16,510 nucleotides of DNA from Pseudomonadota bacterium (GCA_023410295.1 JAEYPY010000182.1:1-16510); one strand, 5' to 3'; numbered from the stretch's first letter, positions 8,230-15,562 are shown. The notes: generated by a model not told the origin, from the letters alone. Numbers and translations are program-made.

Positions 8230-9654
8230 ATGGCGGAGGTGTTCATAGCTGCGGCGCCGGGCGAGGAGGCCCTGGCGCACGGCGTTTTTGAAGCGCTGAC
8301 CGCGCTCGGCTACGAGGCCAGCGCCGGCGCGCCGGGCGAAAGCGAGATCGCCAAGCTGGCGGAAGAGCGCAAGGCGATCCTGGCGCTCTGGCCCCGCGAT
8401 ACCGCTAATGCCGCCTGGCTCACCGCCCTCGGCGTGCTGGCGCAGGAGCGCAAGAAACTCATCTCGATCGAGATGAGCGCCGATCGCACGCCAGCGCTCT
8501 TCAAAGCCGCGCCCAAGATTGAACTCGCGCTCCGCGACCGCACCAAGTTCAAAGCCAGCTTCACCGCGCTCATCGCCGAGATCGACAAGCTGGCGGAGAA
8601 GAAGGCCAACGCGGAGAAGCTGCCCGAGGTGCTGGCCAAGGCGCGCCTCGCCCTCCTCAATCCGGCCGGCAAGAAACAACGGACTTGGCGCACCTGGACG
8701 CCGATCGCCGCCGGCATCGCGCTCCTGTTCGTGCTCGGCTTCGGCGCGGGACGTATCGTCAACGCCTTCCGCTCCGGCGATTTCCTGGTCGCCTCGCAAG
8801 CCGCCGAAGCCGTGCCGACCTCAGCCGCGATCACAGAAAGCGCAGGCCCCACGCTGGCCGATCTGCAACGCCAGCCCTGGCGCGAGATCGCCGCCCGCAT
8901 CGACGCCGAAACCGCCGCCCGCATCAAAGCAGAAGCCCGCGATGGCGACGGCCTCGCCCAGACCCTCGCCTGCATCGGCCACATGGCCGGCGCGCAAGGC
9001 TTCCTGCCGAGCCCAGCCGCCGCCCGCGAACAATGCGACGCAGGCGCGGCGCAAGAGAATCCGGCCGCGCTCTATTTCTCTTGGGTCCTCCATCGCACAG
9101 CGCCACATGCCGGCATCGATCAAGCCACCGCACGCGGACGTCTCGCGCGCGCCGCGCAACTTGGCTGGACGCCGGCGATCGTCGATTACGCGCTGACGCT
9201 GGCGAACGACATGAGTTCGCAAGCCCAAGCTGGCCGGCTCTTCCTCGCCGCCGCAGAGCGCGACGATCCGCGCGGCCAGTACCATTACGCGCGCTGGCTG
9301 CGCGACAGCCCGGCCGGTCCGCGCGATCCAGCGGCCGCGATTCCGTTCCTCGAGCGCGCCGCGGCGCAGAGCCAGCCGGAAGCGCTGCACATGCTGGCGA
9401 CGTTCCATCGCGACGGCGTCGGCGTCACAATCAATCCTACACGCGCGAAGGCGTTGTATGATCGGGCCTCACAGCAGGAGCACCCGCCATCAATGTTCAA
9501 CCTCGCCGACATGCTGCGCAGCGGAACCGAAGCCGAGCGCGCCCGCGCCATCACGCTCTACCAGGCGCTCGCTTGCATGCGCGACGAGCGACAGATCCAG
9601 CCCATGGCGCTGCAGCGCCTGCGCGCATTGCAGGCGACCGCCTCCTGCCGCTAA
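8230..9654 (+). CDS. TIR-like domain, one membrane segment, Sel1-like repeats; 474 aa
   Basis: Three parts can be seen. Residues 1-110 form a TIR-like alpha/beta domain: AEVFIAAAPGEEALAHGVFE aligns with the VFISYSR...D..LA start of bacterial TIR domains, KAILALWP (48-55) with the central strand and KKLISIEM (75-82) with the next. The Trp of the W-x-x-x-E motif is Trp63, but the expected catalytic Glu position is Leu67. A single membrane helix is at about 157-177 (IAAGIALLFVLGFGAG). The C-terminal half (235-460) holds Sel1/TPR-type helical pairs, for example RGQYHYARWLRDSPAG and EALHMLATFHRDGVGVTINP. The TIR-like part would face the cytoplasm and the repeats the periplasm. The ATG has GAGGG 5-9 bases upstream. 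The frame extends to 6709, but that is antisense to the sigma factor. Confidence 0.82.
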   Translation: MAEVFIAAAPGEEALAHGVFEALTALGYEASAGAPGESEIAKLAEERKAILALWPRDTANAAWLTALGVLAQERKKLISIEMSADRTPALFKAAPKIELALRDRTKFKASFTALIAEIDKLAEKKANAEKLPEVLAKARLALLNPAGKKQRTWRTWTPIAAGIALLFVLGFGAGRIVNAFRSGDFLVASQAAEAVPTSAAITESAGPTLADLQRQPWREIAARIDAETAARIKAEARDGDGLAQTLACIGHMAGAQGFLPSPAAAREQCDAGAAQENPAALYFSWVLHRTAPHAGIDQATARGRLARAAQLGWTPAIVDYALTLANDMSSQAQAGRLFLAAAERDDPRGQYHYARWLRDSPAGPRDPAAAIPFLERAAAQSQPEALHMLATFHRDGVGVTINPTRAKALYDRASQQEHPPSMFNLADMLRSGTEAERARAITLYQALACMRDERQIQPMALQRLRALQATASCR

Positions 9655-9664
9655 CACAGCTCAC

Positions 9665-10423
9665 GTGAGCTTCCGCAAAACCTACGACGGCGCAGAGCCG
9701 CAGCGCGTCAACAAATGGCTCGCCAGCGAAGGCGTGTGCTCGCGCCGCGAAGCCGAAGAGCTGATCGGCAAAGGCCTCGTCAGCATCGATGGCGAGCGCG
9801 TGGATGATCCCGGCCGCAAGATTATGCCGGGCCAAACGCTTGAGCTTGATCAAGGAAATGCAAAGCCCCAGATCACGGCGGTTCTGAACAAGCCCGTCGG
9901 CTACGTCTCAGCCCAGCCTGAAGGCGATCAGATACCCGCCGCGCGCCTGCTCACGCGGACGAATCTGATCGGTCCGCCGCGCAACATGCCGACCAAGCGC
10001 ACGCGTCTCGCCCCGCTCGGTCGCCTCGATCAGGACTCGCGCGGACTTCTGCTGCTCAGCGAAGACGGCGTGCTCGCCAAAGCACTGGTCGGCGAGCACT
10101 CCAAGCTCGACAAGGAATATCTCGTTCGCGTCACCGGACAAATCACAGAGAGAAAGCTCGCCCTGCTCCGCCATGGCCTTCAGCTTGACGGCCGACAATT
10201 GAAACCGGCGCAAATCGAACAAGTTGAGCCGCAGCGCTTGCGCTTCATTCTGCACGAAGGCCGCAACCGGCAAATCCGGCGCATGTGCGAACTGGTGGAG
10301 CTCGACGTCACCGACCTGCTGCGCCTGCGCATCGGTCCGCTCAAGCTCGGCACTTTGCAGGAAGGCAATTGGCGAATGCTGCAGCCCGAAGAACGCGACG
10401 CGCTGATCGGAGCGAGCAAATGA
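9665..10423 (+). CDS. rluF: RluF-like 23S rRNA pseudouridine synthase, 252 aa
   Basis: It isomerises uridine to pseudouridine in 23S rRNA (U2604 in E. coli for RluF). An S4 RNA-binding domain lies at about 13-60 (RVNKWLASEGVCSRREAEEL). It is followed by the RsuA/RluB/E/F catalytic domain: LNKPVGYVSA (74-83), the motif GRLDQDSRGLLLLSEDG (119-135) with catalytic Asp122, KEYLVRVTG, and EGRNRQIRRMCEL (198-210). The NRQIRRMCE form fits RluF better than RsuA or RluB, but assignment to one target base is inference. The GTG start at 9665 is 10 bases after the previous stop and has no clear Shine-Dalgarno sequence. An earlier in-frame start would overlap the Sel1 gene. Its TGA overlaps the next ATG (ATGA). 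Confidence 0.9.
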   Translation: MSFRKTYDGAEPQRVNKWLASEGVCSRREAEELIGKGLVSIDGERVDDPGRKIMPGQTLELDQGNAKPQITAVLNKPVGYVSAQPEGDQIPAARLLTRTNLIGPPRNMPTKRTRLAPLGRLDQDSRGLLLLSEDGVLAKALVGEHSKLDKEYLVRVTGQITERKLALLRHGLQLDGRQLKPAQIEQVEPQRLRFILHEGRNRQIRRMCELVELDVTDLLRLRIGPLKLGTLQEGNWRMLQPEERDALIGASK

Positions 10424-10833
10424 GCCCTGACGAAGCCGCACACGATCTCCTGATGCGCGCCTCTGCGGGCGGGACCGCGGAGGTGTTCGCAAATAGCGAG
10501 CATCTTCAAGCCGCCAAAGACGCCGCCGATCTCCTCGTCGCCGCGCGGCTCGCGACGTTCGCCGACGAGGGACGCACGCAAATCACCCTCACCAATGCCG
10601 GGCGCTATTGGGCGCTACACGGCGGCTTCATGGGCTTTCTGAAGGAAATGCCGCCCGGCGGCGGAGGCGGCGGCAGAGGCCGCAATCCAGAGCTCGAAGA
10701 AGTGCGTCTTATCCTGATGCGCCGGCGGCTTAACACCTTCTGGTGGAGCTTTGGCATCTCGGTCGCCGGTTTCATCTTTTCGATCATCTCGCTGTTCGTC
10801 GCCGTCACCATAGGCAGCAGGCTCACGCCTTGA
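10420..10833 (+). CDS. Small membrane-anchored protein, 137 aa
   Basis: The N-terminal 75 residues are soluble. The stretch ADLLVAARLATFADEGRTQI followed by TLTNAGRYWALHGG looks like the end of a winged-helix fold (helix, then beta-wing with LTNAGR), though this is only a resemblance. A Gly-rich linker follows (79-88), then a basic helix, then one membrane segment at about 106-131 (FWWSFGISVAGFIFSIISLF). The ATG overlaps the pseudouridine synthase stop (ATGA), so translation is probably coupled. Function is not known. The gene converges on the DUF4105 gene with 11 bases between stops. Confidence 0.83.
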   Translation: MSPDEAAHDLLMRASAGGTAEVFANSEHLQAAKDAADLLVAARLATFADEGRTQITLTNAGRYWALHGGFMGFLKEMPPGGGGGGRGRNPELEEVRLILMRRRLNTFWWSFGISVAGFIFSIISLFVAVTIGSRLTP

Positions 10834-10844
10834 GGGTGCGCTTC

Positions 10845-11693
10845 TCAGGAGAACCTGCGCCGCAGCTCTTCCAGCAAAGCGCGGTCGAACACTTGCGCCG
10901 GCGCTTCGTTCAGCGCTTGCACGAAGGCCGTCATGTCGGAGCGCGCATGCGCTTGCTCGAAACTGCCGCCGGGAATGATGCCGCGGCGGAAGAGATATTC
11001 GTCGGATCGGCCCGTCAGAATGTAAGCCGGCGCCCAGTTGAAACCCGCCGCTTTCGCGAGCTCGTTCGTGCAGTTCGACGTGATCGTATTGTAAAAGCGC
11101 GGCGTGGTTTCGAGTTGCTCGGTGCGCTCCAAAAGCCGCGTCAGCAACAGACGCTTCTGCGCGTCGCTGATATCAACCGGGTAGATGAACACCTCATGGT
11201 CCAGCATCACCGCGCGCCGCACCAGAAGGTCGCGCGCGCTGGCCCAGATGTAGGAAAGCTCGAACGCATTGAAGATGCCATGCAGCGCCGAATACTCCTC
11301 ATCGCGCTCGCGCCGCGCTTCTATGGTGACGCCGAGCAGGCGATCGTCTTCGAACTCGAACAAGAGCAGCGTATGCGCGGCAAGTTGCGAACCGGGCTGC
11401 GGCTCCAGCATGAACCAGACATTGCGCAGCTCGTCGAAGGCAAAAGCCGCTTCGGTGTAGGTTTCAACCGTCACCTCGGGGCCCTGGTAAGACCAGTCGC
11501 TCACCGGCGCGACGGCAAAGCCGTTCGCCGTCAGCTCAACGTCCGGCGTGTGCGCCAGATAGGGATACCAGTCGAGATCCTGCCGCGGCGCTCGGAACAC
11601 CGGCGCGAGCGTGCCAAGCAGCAGGATCAGCGCAATCGCGGCGATCGCCGGCCGCAATGGATTGGCGCCGAACCGGGAGATCAACCGCTGCAC
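10845..11693 (-). CDS. DUF4105 (Lnb N-terminal-like) membrane-anchored protein, 282 aa
   Basis: One N-terminal membrane helix (about 14-33, PAIAAIALILLLGTLAPVF) anchors a periplasmic domain of the DUF4105 type. Family features are FDELRNVWFMLEP, then AHTLLLFEFEDDRLLGVTIE and ARRERDEEYSALHG, then the conserved FYNTITSNCTNELAKAAG (about 200-217) with its Asn-Cys-Thr core. The domain is thought to be a papain-like or hydrolase-like fold, but the substrate is unknown. I chose GTG at 11693 because GGAGG (11706-11702) sits exactly 8 bases upstream. The frame also has a TTG at 11726, which has no comparable site. The gene is divergent from the peroxiredoxin gene. Confidence 0.85.
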   Translation of the reverse strand: MQRLISRFGANPLRPAIAAIALILLLGTLAPVFRAPRQDLDWYPYLAHTPDVELTANGFAVAPVSDWSYQGPEVTVETYTEAAFAFDELRNVWFMLEPQPGSQLAAHTLLLFEFEDDRLLGVTIEARRERDEEYSALHGIFNAFELSYIWASARDLLVRRAVMLDHEVFIYPVDISDAQKRLLLTRLLERTEQLETTPRFYNTITSNCTNELAKAAGFNWAPAYILTGRSDEYLFRRGIIPGGSFEQAHARSDMTAFVQALNEAPAQVFDRALLEELRRRFS

Positions 11694-11701
11694 GTCATCC
11701 G

Positions 11702-11706
11702 CCTCC
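11702..11706 (-). promoter_or_regulatory. Ribosome binding site that decides the DUF4105 GTG start
   Basis: GGAGG lies 8 bases before GTG 11693 on the minus strand. It is internal to the longer TTG-initiated reading frame, which has only a weak purine stretch before it. Confidence 0.55.
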
Positions 11707-11851
11707 GCCGCATGAATCGCGCGCAAGCATGCCGCCCAATCGTTAAGCGCGTGCTTGCGTCGAGGTCGCGTAACGGCGCTTTTCCTAGCGGCGCCTTTGC
11801 GCCCGTGCTATGCGCCTGCCGTCGCAATCAATAGCTGCAAGGAGACATCCC

Positions 11852-12514
11852 ATGGCGCTGCGCATTGGCGATAAAGCCCCCGACTTCGAAGCTGAGACCA
11901 CGCAGGGGCGGATTAGATTCCACGATTGGATCGGCGACAGCTACGCGATCCTCTTCTCCCACCCGAAAGACTTCACGCCGGTCTGCACCACCGAGCTCGG
12001 CTATCTCGCCAAGCTCGAGCCGGAATTCGCCAAGCGCAACGTCAAGATCATGGGCCTCTCGGTCGATCCGGTCGGTGATCACGACCGCTGGAAGAAGGAC
12101 ATCCGCGACGTCACTGGCGGCGACGTGCAATATCCCATGATCGGCGATCACGATCTGAAAGTCGCCAAGCTCTATGACATGCTCCCCGCCGATGCCGGCG
12201 ATACCAGCGAAGGCCGCACCGCGGCGACGAACCAGACCGTCCGCACCGTTTTCATCATCGGCCCGGACAAGATCGTCAAAGCGATGCTGCAATATCCGAT
12301 GTCGTCAGGTCGCAACTTCGATGAAGTCCTCAGGCTGGTGGATTCCATTCAGCTGACGGCTAAGCACAAGGTGGCGACGCCGGTGAACTGGAAACAGGGC
12401 GAAGACTGCATCATCGTCCCCTCGGTTTCGGACGACGACGCCAAGAAGGCCTTCCCCAACGGCTGGACCACGGTGAAGCCCTATCTGCGTGTCGTACCGC
12501 AGCCGCGAAATTGA
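11852..12514 (+). CDS. 1-Cys peroxiredoxin (Prx6 type), 220 aa
   Basis: It reduces hydrogen peroxide and organic hydroperoxides with a single peroxidatic cysteine. The sequence starts ALRIGDKAPDFEAETTQG, then SHPKDFTPVCTTELG with the peroxidatic Cys45 in the PVCTTE motif. GLSVDPVGDHDRWKKDI, NQTVRTVFIIGPDK and the long C-terminal arm (VNWKQGEDCIIVPSVSDDDA...PYLRVV) define the Prx6 subfamily rather than the 2-Cys AhpC/Prx1 type. Length is normal. The second Cys (in GEDCIIVP) lies at a position common in Prx6 and is not a classical resolving Cys. AAGGAG lies 8 bases before the ATG. The next gene, 114 bases downstream on the same strand, acts on reactive sulfur, so the two may serve a common detoxification role. 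Confidence 0.95.
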   Translation: MALRIGDKAPDFEAETTQGRIRFHDWIGDSYAILFSHPKDFTPVCTTELGYLAKLEPEFAKRNVKIMGLSVDPVGDHDRWKKDIRDVTGGDVQYPMIGDHDLKVAKLYDMLPADAGDTSEGRTAATNQTVRTVFIIGPDKIVKAMLQYPMSSGRNFDEVLRLVDSIQLTAKHKVATPVNWKQGEDCIIVPSVSDDDAKKAFPNGWTTVKPYLRVVPQPRN

Positions 12515-12628
12515 GGCGCGCGTTCGCGTGATTGGGGCGCCGGCTGCGGCTTCTGGCATCGCGGACGGCGCCCTGCCCTTGCGGCGGCGCAAGAGCTGTA
12601 GGACTCTTCCCCCCGGAGGAAGCGCCTG

Positions 12629-13666
12629 ATGATTTTCGAGCAAGTCGCAACCGGCGGCTGCCAGTCCTACCTGATCGGCTGCGGCGACACCTGCGCCGGC
12701 GCCCTGATTGATCCGGAAGTGCGCCGCATCGACCGCTACAAAGCGCTCGCGGCTCAGCATGGCGTGCGCATCCAGTACATCATCGATACGCACACCCACG
12801 CCGATCATTTCAGCGCCTCGAAGCAGCTCGGCGAAAGCCTCGGCGTTCCCGTGATCGCGCATCGGCTTTCGCCGTCGCCCTATGTGACGATGCATGTCGA
12901 CGAAGGCGACGTGATCAAGATCGGCAACATCCGGCTCAAAGTGCTGCACACGCCGGGTCATACGCGCGATTCCATTTCGCTTGTCGCCAACGACCGCGTC
13001 TTCACCGGTGATACGCTGCTCATCGGCGCTACCGGCCGCACCGATCTGCCGACGGGCGATCCAGAACAGCTCTATGAGAGCCTCTTCGACAAGCTGCTGA
13101 AGCTCGATCCGAATACGCGCATCTACCAGGCGCACGTTTACAAAGGCAGCTCCTGTTCGACGATCGAGGAAGAGCTGAAATCCAATCCGCGGCTGCAGAG
13201 GCGCGAGCGCACAGAGTTCGTCGAAATGATGCGCACGCTGTCGCTCTCGATGCCGGAGCATTTGACCGAAGCGCTGCGCGTCAATATGAGCGGCGGCGTC
13301 TCGGTGGCGCAGATCCTGAGCGAAGCGGCGGCGGAAGTGCCGTTCATGTCGATGGACGAAGTCAAAGCCCGCGTCGAAGCCAGGGCCAACGATTTGATCG
13401 TACTCGATGTGCGCGAACGCGATTCCTTCGATGCGGGCCACATCCCCACGGCCAAGCACCTGCCGCGCGGACTGCTCGAACTCAAAGTCAACGAAGCCCT
13501 GCCCGATCCGACCGTACGCATCGTCACCTATTGCGACTTCGGCAAAATCTCCACGCTCGCCGCGGCCACACTCCGGCGCATGGGTTTTACCCGGGCCGTG
13601 GCGCTCGATGGCGGCATGAAGAGCTGGGCGGAGAAAGGCTTCCCGGTCGAGCCCGCAATCAACTAG
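12629..13666 (+). CDS. Persulfide dioxygenase-like metallo-beta-lactamase fused to rhodanese, 345 aa
   Basis: The N-terminal domain (1-190) is an ETHE1/PDO-type metallo-beta-lactamase fold. It has THTHADHFSAS (His55, His57, Asp59, His60), HTPGHT (His111), FTGDTLLIG (Asp128) and AHVYKG (His169), followed by STIEEELKSNPRL as in ETHE1. In that family iron is held by two His and one Asp, and glutathione persulfide is oxidised to sulfite. The C-terminal rhodanese domain (about 238-342) has IVLDVRERDSFDAGHIP and the active-site loop CDFGKIS (Cys302), so it may pass sulfane sulfur to or from the dioxygenase. The usual AHDY is AHVY here. The ATG has GGAGGAAG about 8 bases upstream. The stop overlaps the convergent GNAT stop in the palindrome CTAG. 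Confidence 0.92.
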   Translation: MIFEQVATGGCQSYLIGCGDTCAGALIDPEVRRIDRYKALAAQHGVRIQYIIDTHTHADHFSASKQLGESLGVPVIAHRLSPSPYVTMHVDEGDVIKIGNIRLKVLHTPGHTRDSISLVANDRVFTGDTLLIGATGRTDLPTGDPEQLYESLFDKLLKLDPNTRIYQAHVYKGSSCSTIEEELKSNPRLQRRERTEFVEMMRTLSLSMPEHLTEALRVNMSGGVSVAQILSEAAAEVPFMSMDEVKARVEARANDLIVLDVRERDSFDAGHIPTAKHLPRGLLELKVNEALPDPTVRIVTYCDFGKISTLAAATLRRMGFTRAVALDGGMKSWAEKGFPVEPAIN

Positions 13667-13938
13667 GCCTGCACGTCGGCCGTGTCGCGGTGACGCTGAA
13701 AATAGGCCACGGCATAGGAGCAGCTCGGGCGCAGCTTGCGGCCATTTTCCCGCGCCTCGTCCACAACCTTGCCCATCAGCTTCGAGGCATAGCCCAGGCC
13801 GCGCGCTTCGGCAGGCGTCTCTACGTGGGTGATCACCCGCACGCCGTCGAGATCGCGATACTCGGCCCAGGACGCCCCTTCGGGCGCGTCCAATTCGTAG
13901 CGATGGCGGGCGGTGTTGTCGCGGAAAGCGTTGCTCAT
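13663..13938 (-). CDS. Mini-GNAT N-acetyltransferase-like protein (COG2388/YjdJ type), 91 aa
   Basis: This is a minimal acetyltransferase fold. NTARHRYEL (8-16) forms the first strand, VITHVETPAEARGLGYASKL (35-54) contains the acetyl-CoA pyrophosphate loop (R-G-L-G-x-A), and RPSCSYAVAYFQRH (70-83) carries the conserved Cys73 and the YF terminal strand. Family members are about 90-100 residues, so the protein is complete. The acceptor substrate is unknown. The start at 13938 has GAGGAG 5-6 bases upstream. The TAG stop overlaps the TAG of the dioxygenase gene on the opposite strand. Confidence 0.93.
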   Translation of the reverse strand: MSNAFRDNTARHRYELDAPEGASWAEYRDLDGVRVITHVETPAEARGLGYASKLMGKVVDEARENGRKLRPSCSYAVAYFQRHRDTADVQA

Positions 13939-13985
13939 AGTCTCCTCATCTGGCCAACGCGTCGGCGGCGGGATAGTTCGACCCC

Positions 13986-14807
13986 GTGAATTATCGCCAT
14001 GCCTTCCACGCCGGCAATCATGCCGATGTCCTCAAGCACGCAGTGCTTTTGTACTGCCTCGATTCACTAAAACGCAAATCCGCGCCGTTCGCGGTGCTGG
14101 ATACGCACGCAGGTCGCGGGCTCTACGATCTTCTCGGCGACGAAGCCTTGCGCAGTCCGGAATGGCAGGACGGAATCGGCCGGCTCTGGCAATGGCCCAA
14201 TCCGCCGGCGCTGATCGCACGCTATCTTGACGCGATCCGCAGCTTCAACGCCGATGGGAGCCTGCGCACGTATCCGGGCTCGCCGGCGCTGGCGACATCT
14301 AATCTCCGCGACGAAGATGTCCTGGCCGCGTGCGAACTCCATCCCGAAGAAGCCGCCGCACTGAAGCGCGCATTGCCGCGAACCGGCAACGTTCAAATCC
14401 ACGCGCGCGATGGCTGGGAAGCCATGGGCGCTCTTTTGCCGCCAGCGCAGCGGCGCGGGCTGGTGCTGATCGATCCGCCATATGAAGTCACCGATGAACT
14501 GGCGATCTCAGCGACCGCGATCGGCAAAGCGCTGAAGCGGTTCGGCCATGGCATGTATCTGTGGTGGCGGCCGCTGAAGAGTGAAAGCGCGCTCAATGCC
14601 GCCGACGCCGAAGTGCGCGCTCAGGGCGCGCGCGAAACTTTGCGCGCCGATCTCTGGGTCGCGACGCCAGCGCCGGTGGGGCGCCTTGTCGGCTCCAGCG
14701 TCCTGTTGATCAATCCGCCGTTCGGCTTGCGCGAAGCGCTCAAAGAAGCGCTGCCGTTTCTCGCCGAAGCGCTCACCAAAGGTCAGCCGGGTTGGCGGCT
14801 GGTCTGA
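13986..14807 (+). CDS. rlmJ: 23S rRNA (adenine2030-N6)-methyltransferase RlmJ
   Basis: It methylates N6 of A2030 in 23S rRNA using S-adenosylmethionine. The N-terminus MNYRHAFHAGNHADVLKH is diagnostic for RlmJ. Next come the SAM-binding strand VLDTHAGRG (about 37-45), CELHPEEAAALKRAL with the acidic residue contacting SAM ribose, and the catalytic DPPY motif (163-166, in VLIDPPYE). Length (273 aa) is normal. Initiation is at GTG 13986, since the MNYRH sequence starts there. The upstream GGCGGGA is a weak binding site. The gene is divergent from the GNAT gene with 47 bases between starts, and a strong hairpin follows it. Confidence 0.96.
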   Translation: MNYRHAFHAGNHADVLKHAVLLYCLDSLKRKSAPFAVLDTHAGRGLYDLLGDEALRSPEWQDGIGRLWQWPNPPALIARYLDAIRSFNADGSLRTYPGSPALATSNLRDEDVLAACELHPEEAAALKRALPRTGNVQIHARDGWEAMGALLPPAQRRGLVLIDPPYEVTDELAISATAIGKALKRFGHGMYLWWRPLKSESALNAADAEVRAQGARETLRADLWVATPAPVGRLVGSSVLLINPPFGLREALKEALPFLAEALTKGQPGWRLV

Positions 14808-14814
14808 ATGTGCA

Positions 14815-14840
14815 AAGGGCGCGGATTGCTCCGCGCCCTT
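14815..14840. terminator. Bidirectional stem-loop terminator
   Basis: AAGGGCGCGGA-TTGC-TCCGCGCCCTT is a perfect 11-bp stem with a 4-base loop. It starts 8 bases after the rlmJ stop. On the plus strand CCCCCTTGCC follows; on the minus strand TTTGCACATT follows, 24 bases after the stop of the 31-codon gene. It can serve both converging transcripts, though neither T-run is long. Confidence 0.75.
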
Positions 14841-14863
14841 CCCCCTTGCCGCGAGCGTCGCGC

Positions 14864-14959
14864 TCAGAGGGCGACCATCATCGCGGCTTGGTTGGCGACG
14901 GCGAACGCGGCCGGAAAGACGAGGGCCATCGCGGCAATCAAGCTGTAGAACTTCGTCAT
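14864..14959 (-). CDS. Hydrophobic microprotein, 31 aa
   Basis: A complete frame from ATG 14959 to TGA 14864 encodes a peptide starting MTKFYSLIAAMALVFPAAFA and ending VANQAAMMVAL. It has a positively charged start, a hydrophobic core interrupted by Pro16, and an uncharged end, so it could be a single membrane helix or a cleaved signal-like peptide (A-F-A before V-A-N-Q). It looks like the roughly 30-residue hydrophobic proteins annotated in related Caulobacterales genomes, but this recollection is not verified. It is isolated, with a shared terminator downstream and a palindrome 60 bases upstream. No strong Shine-Dalgarno sequence precedes it. Confidence 0.55.
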   Translation of the reverse strand: MTKFYSLIAAMALVFPAAFAVANQAAMMVAL

Positions 14960-15018
14960 AACGGCGGCTCGCTTCGCGTGTGCGACGCGAAGAACCTAAC
15001 CGCCGCGACTGAACTCGC

Positions 15019-15034
15019 CGTGACGACCGTCACG
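15019..15034. promoter_or_regulatory. 16-base perfect palindrome, operator-like
   Basis: CGTGACG-AC-CGTCACG has perfect 7-base arms and a 2-base spacer. The spacer is too short for a good RNA hairpin, so a dimeric DNA-binding protein is a more natural reading. It lies just after the stop of the 54-codon gene and 60 bases before the 31-codon gene, on the upstream side of the latter's start. The regulator is unknown. Confidence 0.4.
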
Positions 15035-15035
15035 T

Positions 15036-15200
15036 CTAGTGCGGGCGTTGCTGCTCGTAAGGGCCGGCTTCCTTGATTTGGTGAAGCTGCTCTTTCATGC
15101 GCTCGGGCACATTGCATGGCTCAGGGCTGTACGCCTTACGCAATGTAGAGGCGATGTCCCTGAGGCGCTGGGTGCGCAAGGTGTCGCGATCGTACAGCAT
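15036..15200 (-). CDS. Small protein, 54 aa, faintly NepR-like
   Basis: From ATG 15200 the product begins MLYDRDTLRTQRLRDIASTL and continues RKAYSPEPCNVPERMKEQLH to the end QIKEAGPYEQQRPH. It is charged and probably two helices around the turn CNVPERM. The L-R-x-x-Y ... V-P-x-x-M-x-x-x-L pattern recalls NepR anti-sigma factors of the alphaproteobacterial general stress response. However, the spacing between Tyr and the Pro is one residue short and no phyR or ecfG neighbour is present, so I do not assign it. The frame is open to a TTG at 15251. It follows the 68-codon gene by 47 bases on the same strand. Confidence 0.5.
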   Translation of the reverse strand: MLYDRDTLRTQRLRDIASTLRKAYSPEPCNVPERMKEQLHQIKEAGPYEQQRPH

Positions 15201-15247
15201 CTTATCAAATGGAAGCGTGTTACCGCCGCAACCGTTCCGTGGCGAAA

Positions 15248-15454
15248 TCAATCATTCTTCAGCTGCGCGCCACGTTCCGATGGAAATCGCGCTGCATGCT
15301 CTTCCGTGCTGTGGTGGATCACCGCATTTTCATCGCGGCAATCGTAAATCTGGCCGCACACAGCGCAAACGACATAGTGCTCGATCTCGCTGCCAGGATC
15401 GGCCTCCCGGCACTGCTCTTGGACGCGCGTGGTCTTTGGCGCTCGCGTCGGCAT
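15248..15454 (-). CDS. Small putative zinc-binding protein, 68 aa
   Basis: The product begins MPTRAPKTTRVQEQCREADP. Its core, EIEHYVVCAVCGQIYDCRD followed by ENAVIHHSTEEHA, has a CxxCG knuckle (Cys30, Cys33) and a later HH...H group (His47, His48, His53). These could together bind one zinc ion. The pattern resembles short alphaproteobacterial hypothetical proteins with C-x-x-C-G-x-x-(F/Y)-D-x-R-D. I chose ATG 15454 because AAGGCAGGG lies just upstream; ATGs at 15469 and 15478 are alternatives that add 5 and 8 residues. It is divergent from the transporter at 15563. Confidence 0.6.
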   Translation of the reverse strand: MPTRAPKTTRVQEQCREADPGSEIEHYVVCAVCGQIYDCRDENAVIHHSTEEHAARFPSERGAQLKND

Positions 15455-15562
15455 TGCCCTGCCTTGCATTGGACACATCGTTCCGAAAGCGACGCGCGAA
15501 ACGAGCCAAAGTTCCGGCCGCTACTGGACGAACACCACCCCTTACAGGCAGGACTCTTGCGC

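Noticed and set aside
12515..12628. Possible riboswitch before the dioxygenase gene
   Set aside because: The stretch is GC-rich with minor inverted repeats, but I could match no known riboswitch core.
12305..13459. 384-codon minus-strand frame across the peroxiredoxin and dioxygenase genes
   Set aside because: It is a mirror frame of two well-identified genes, with no motif of its own.
15209..15562. Upstream extension of the VUT transporter frame
   Set aside because: The family N-terminus fits ATG 15563 with a ribosome binding site, and the extension is antisense to two small genes.
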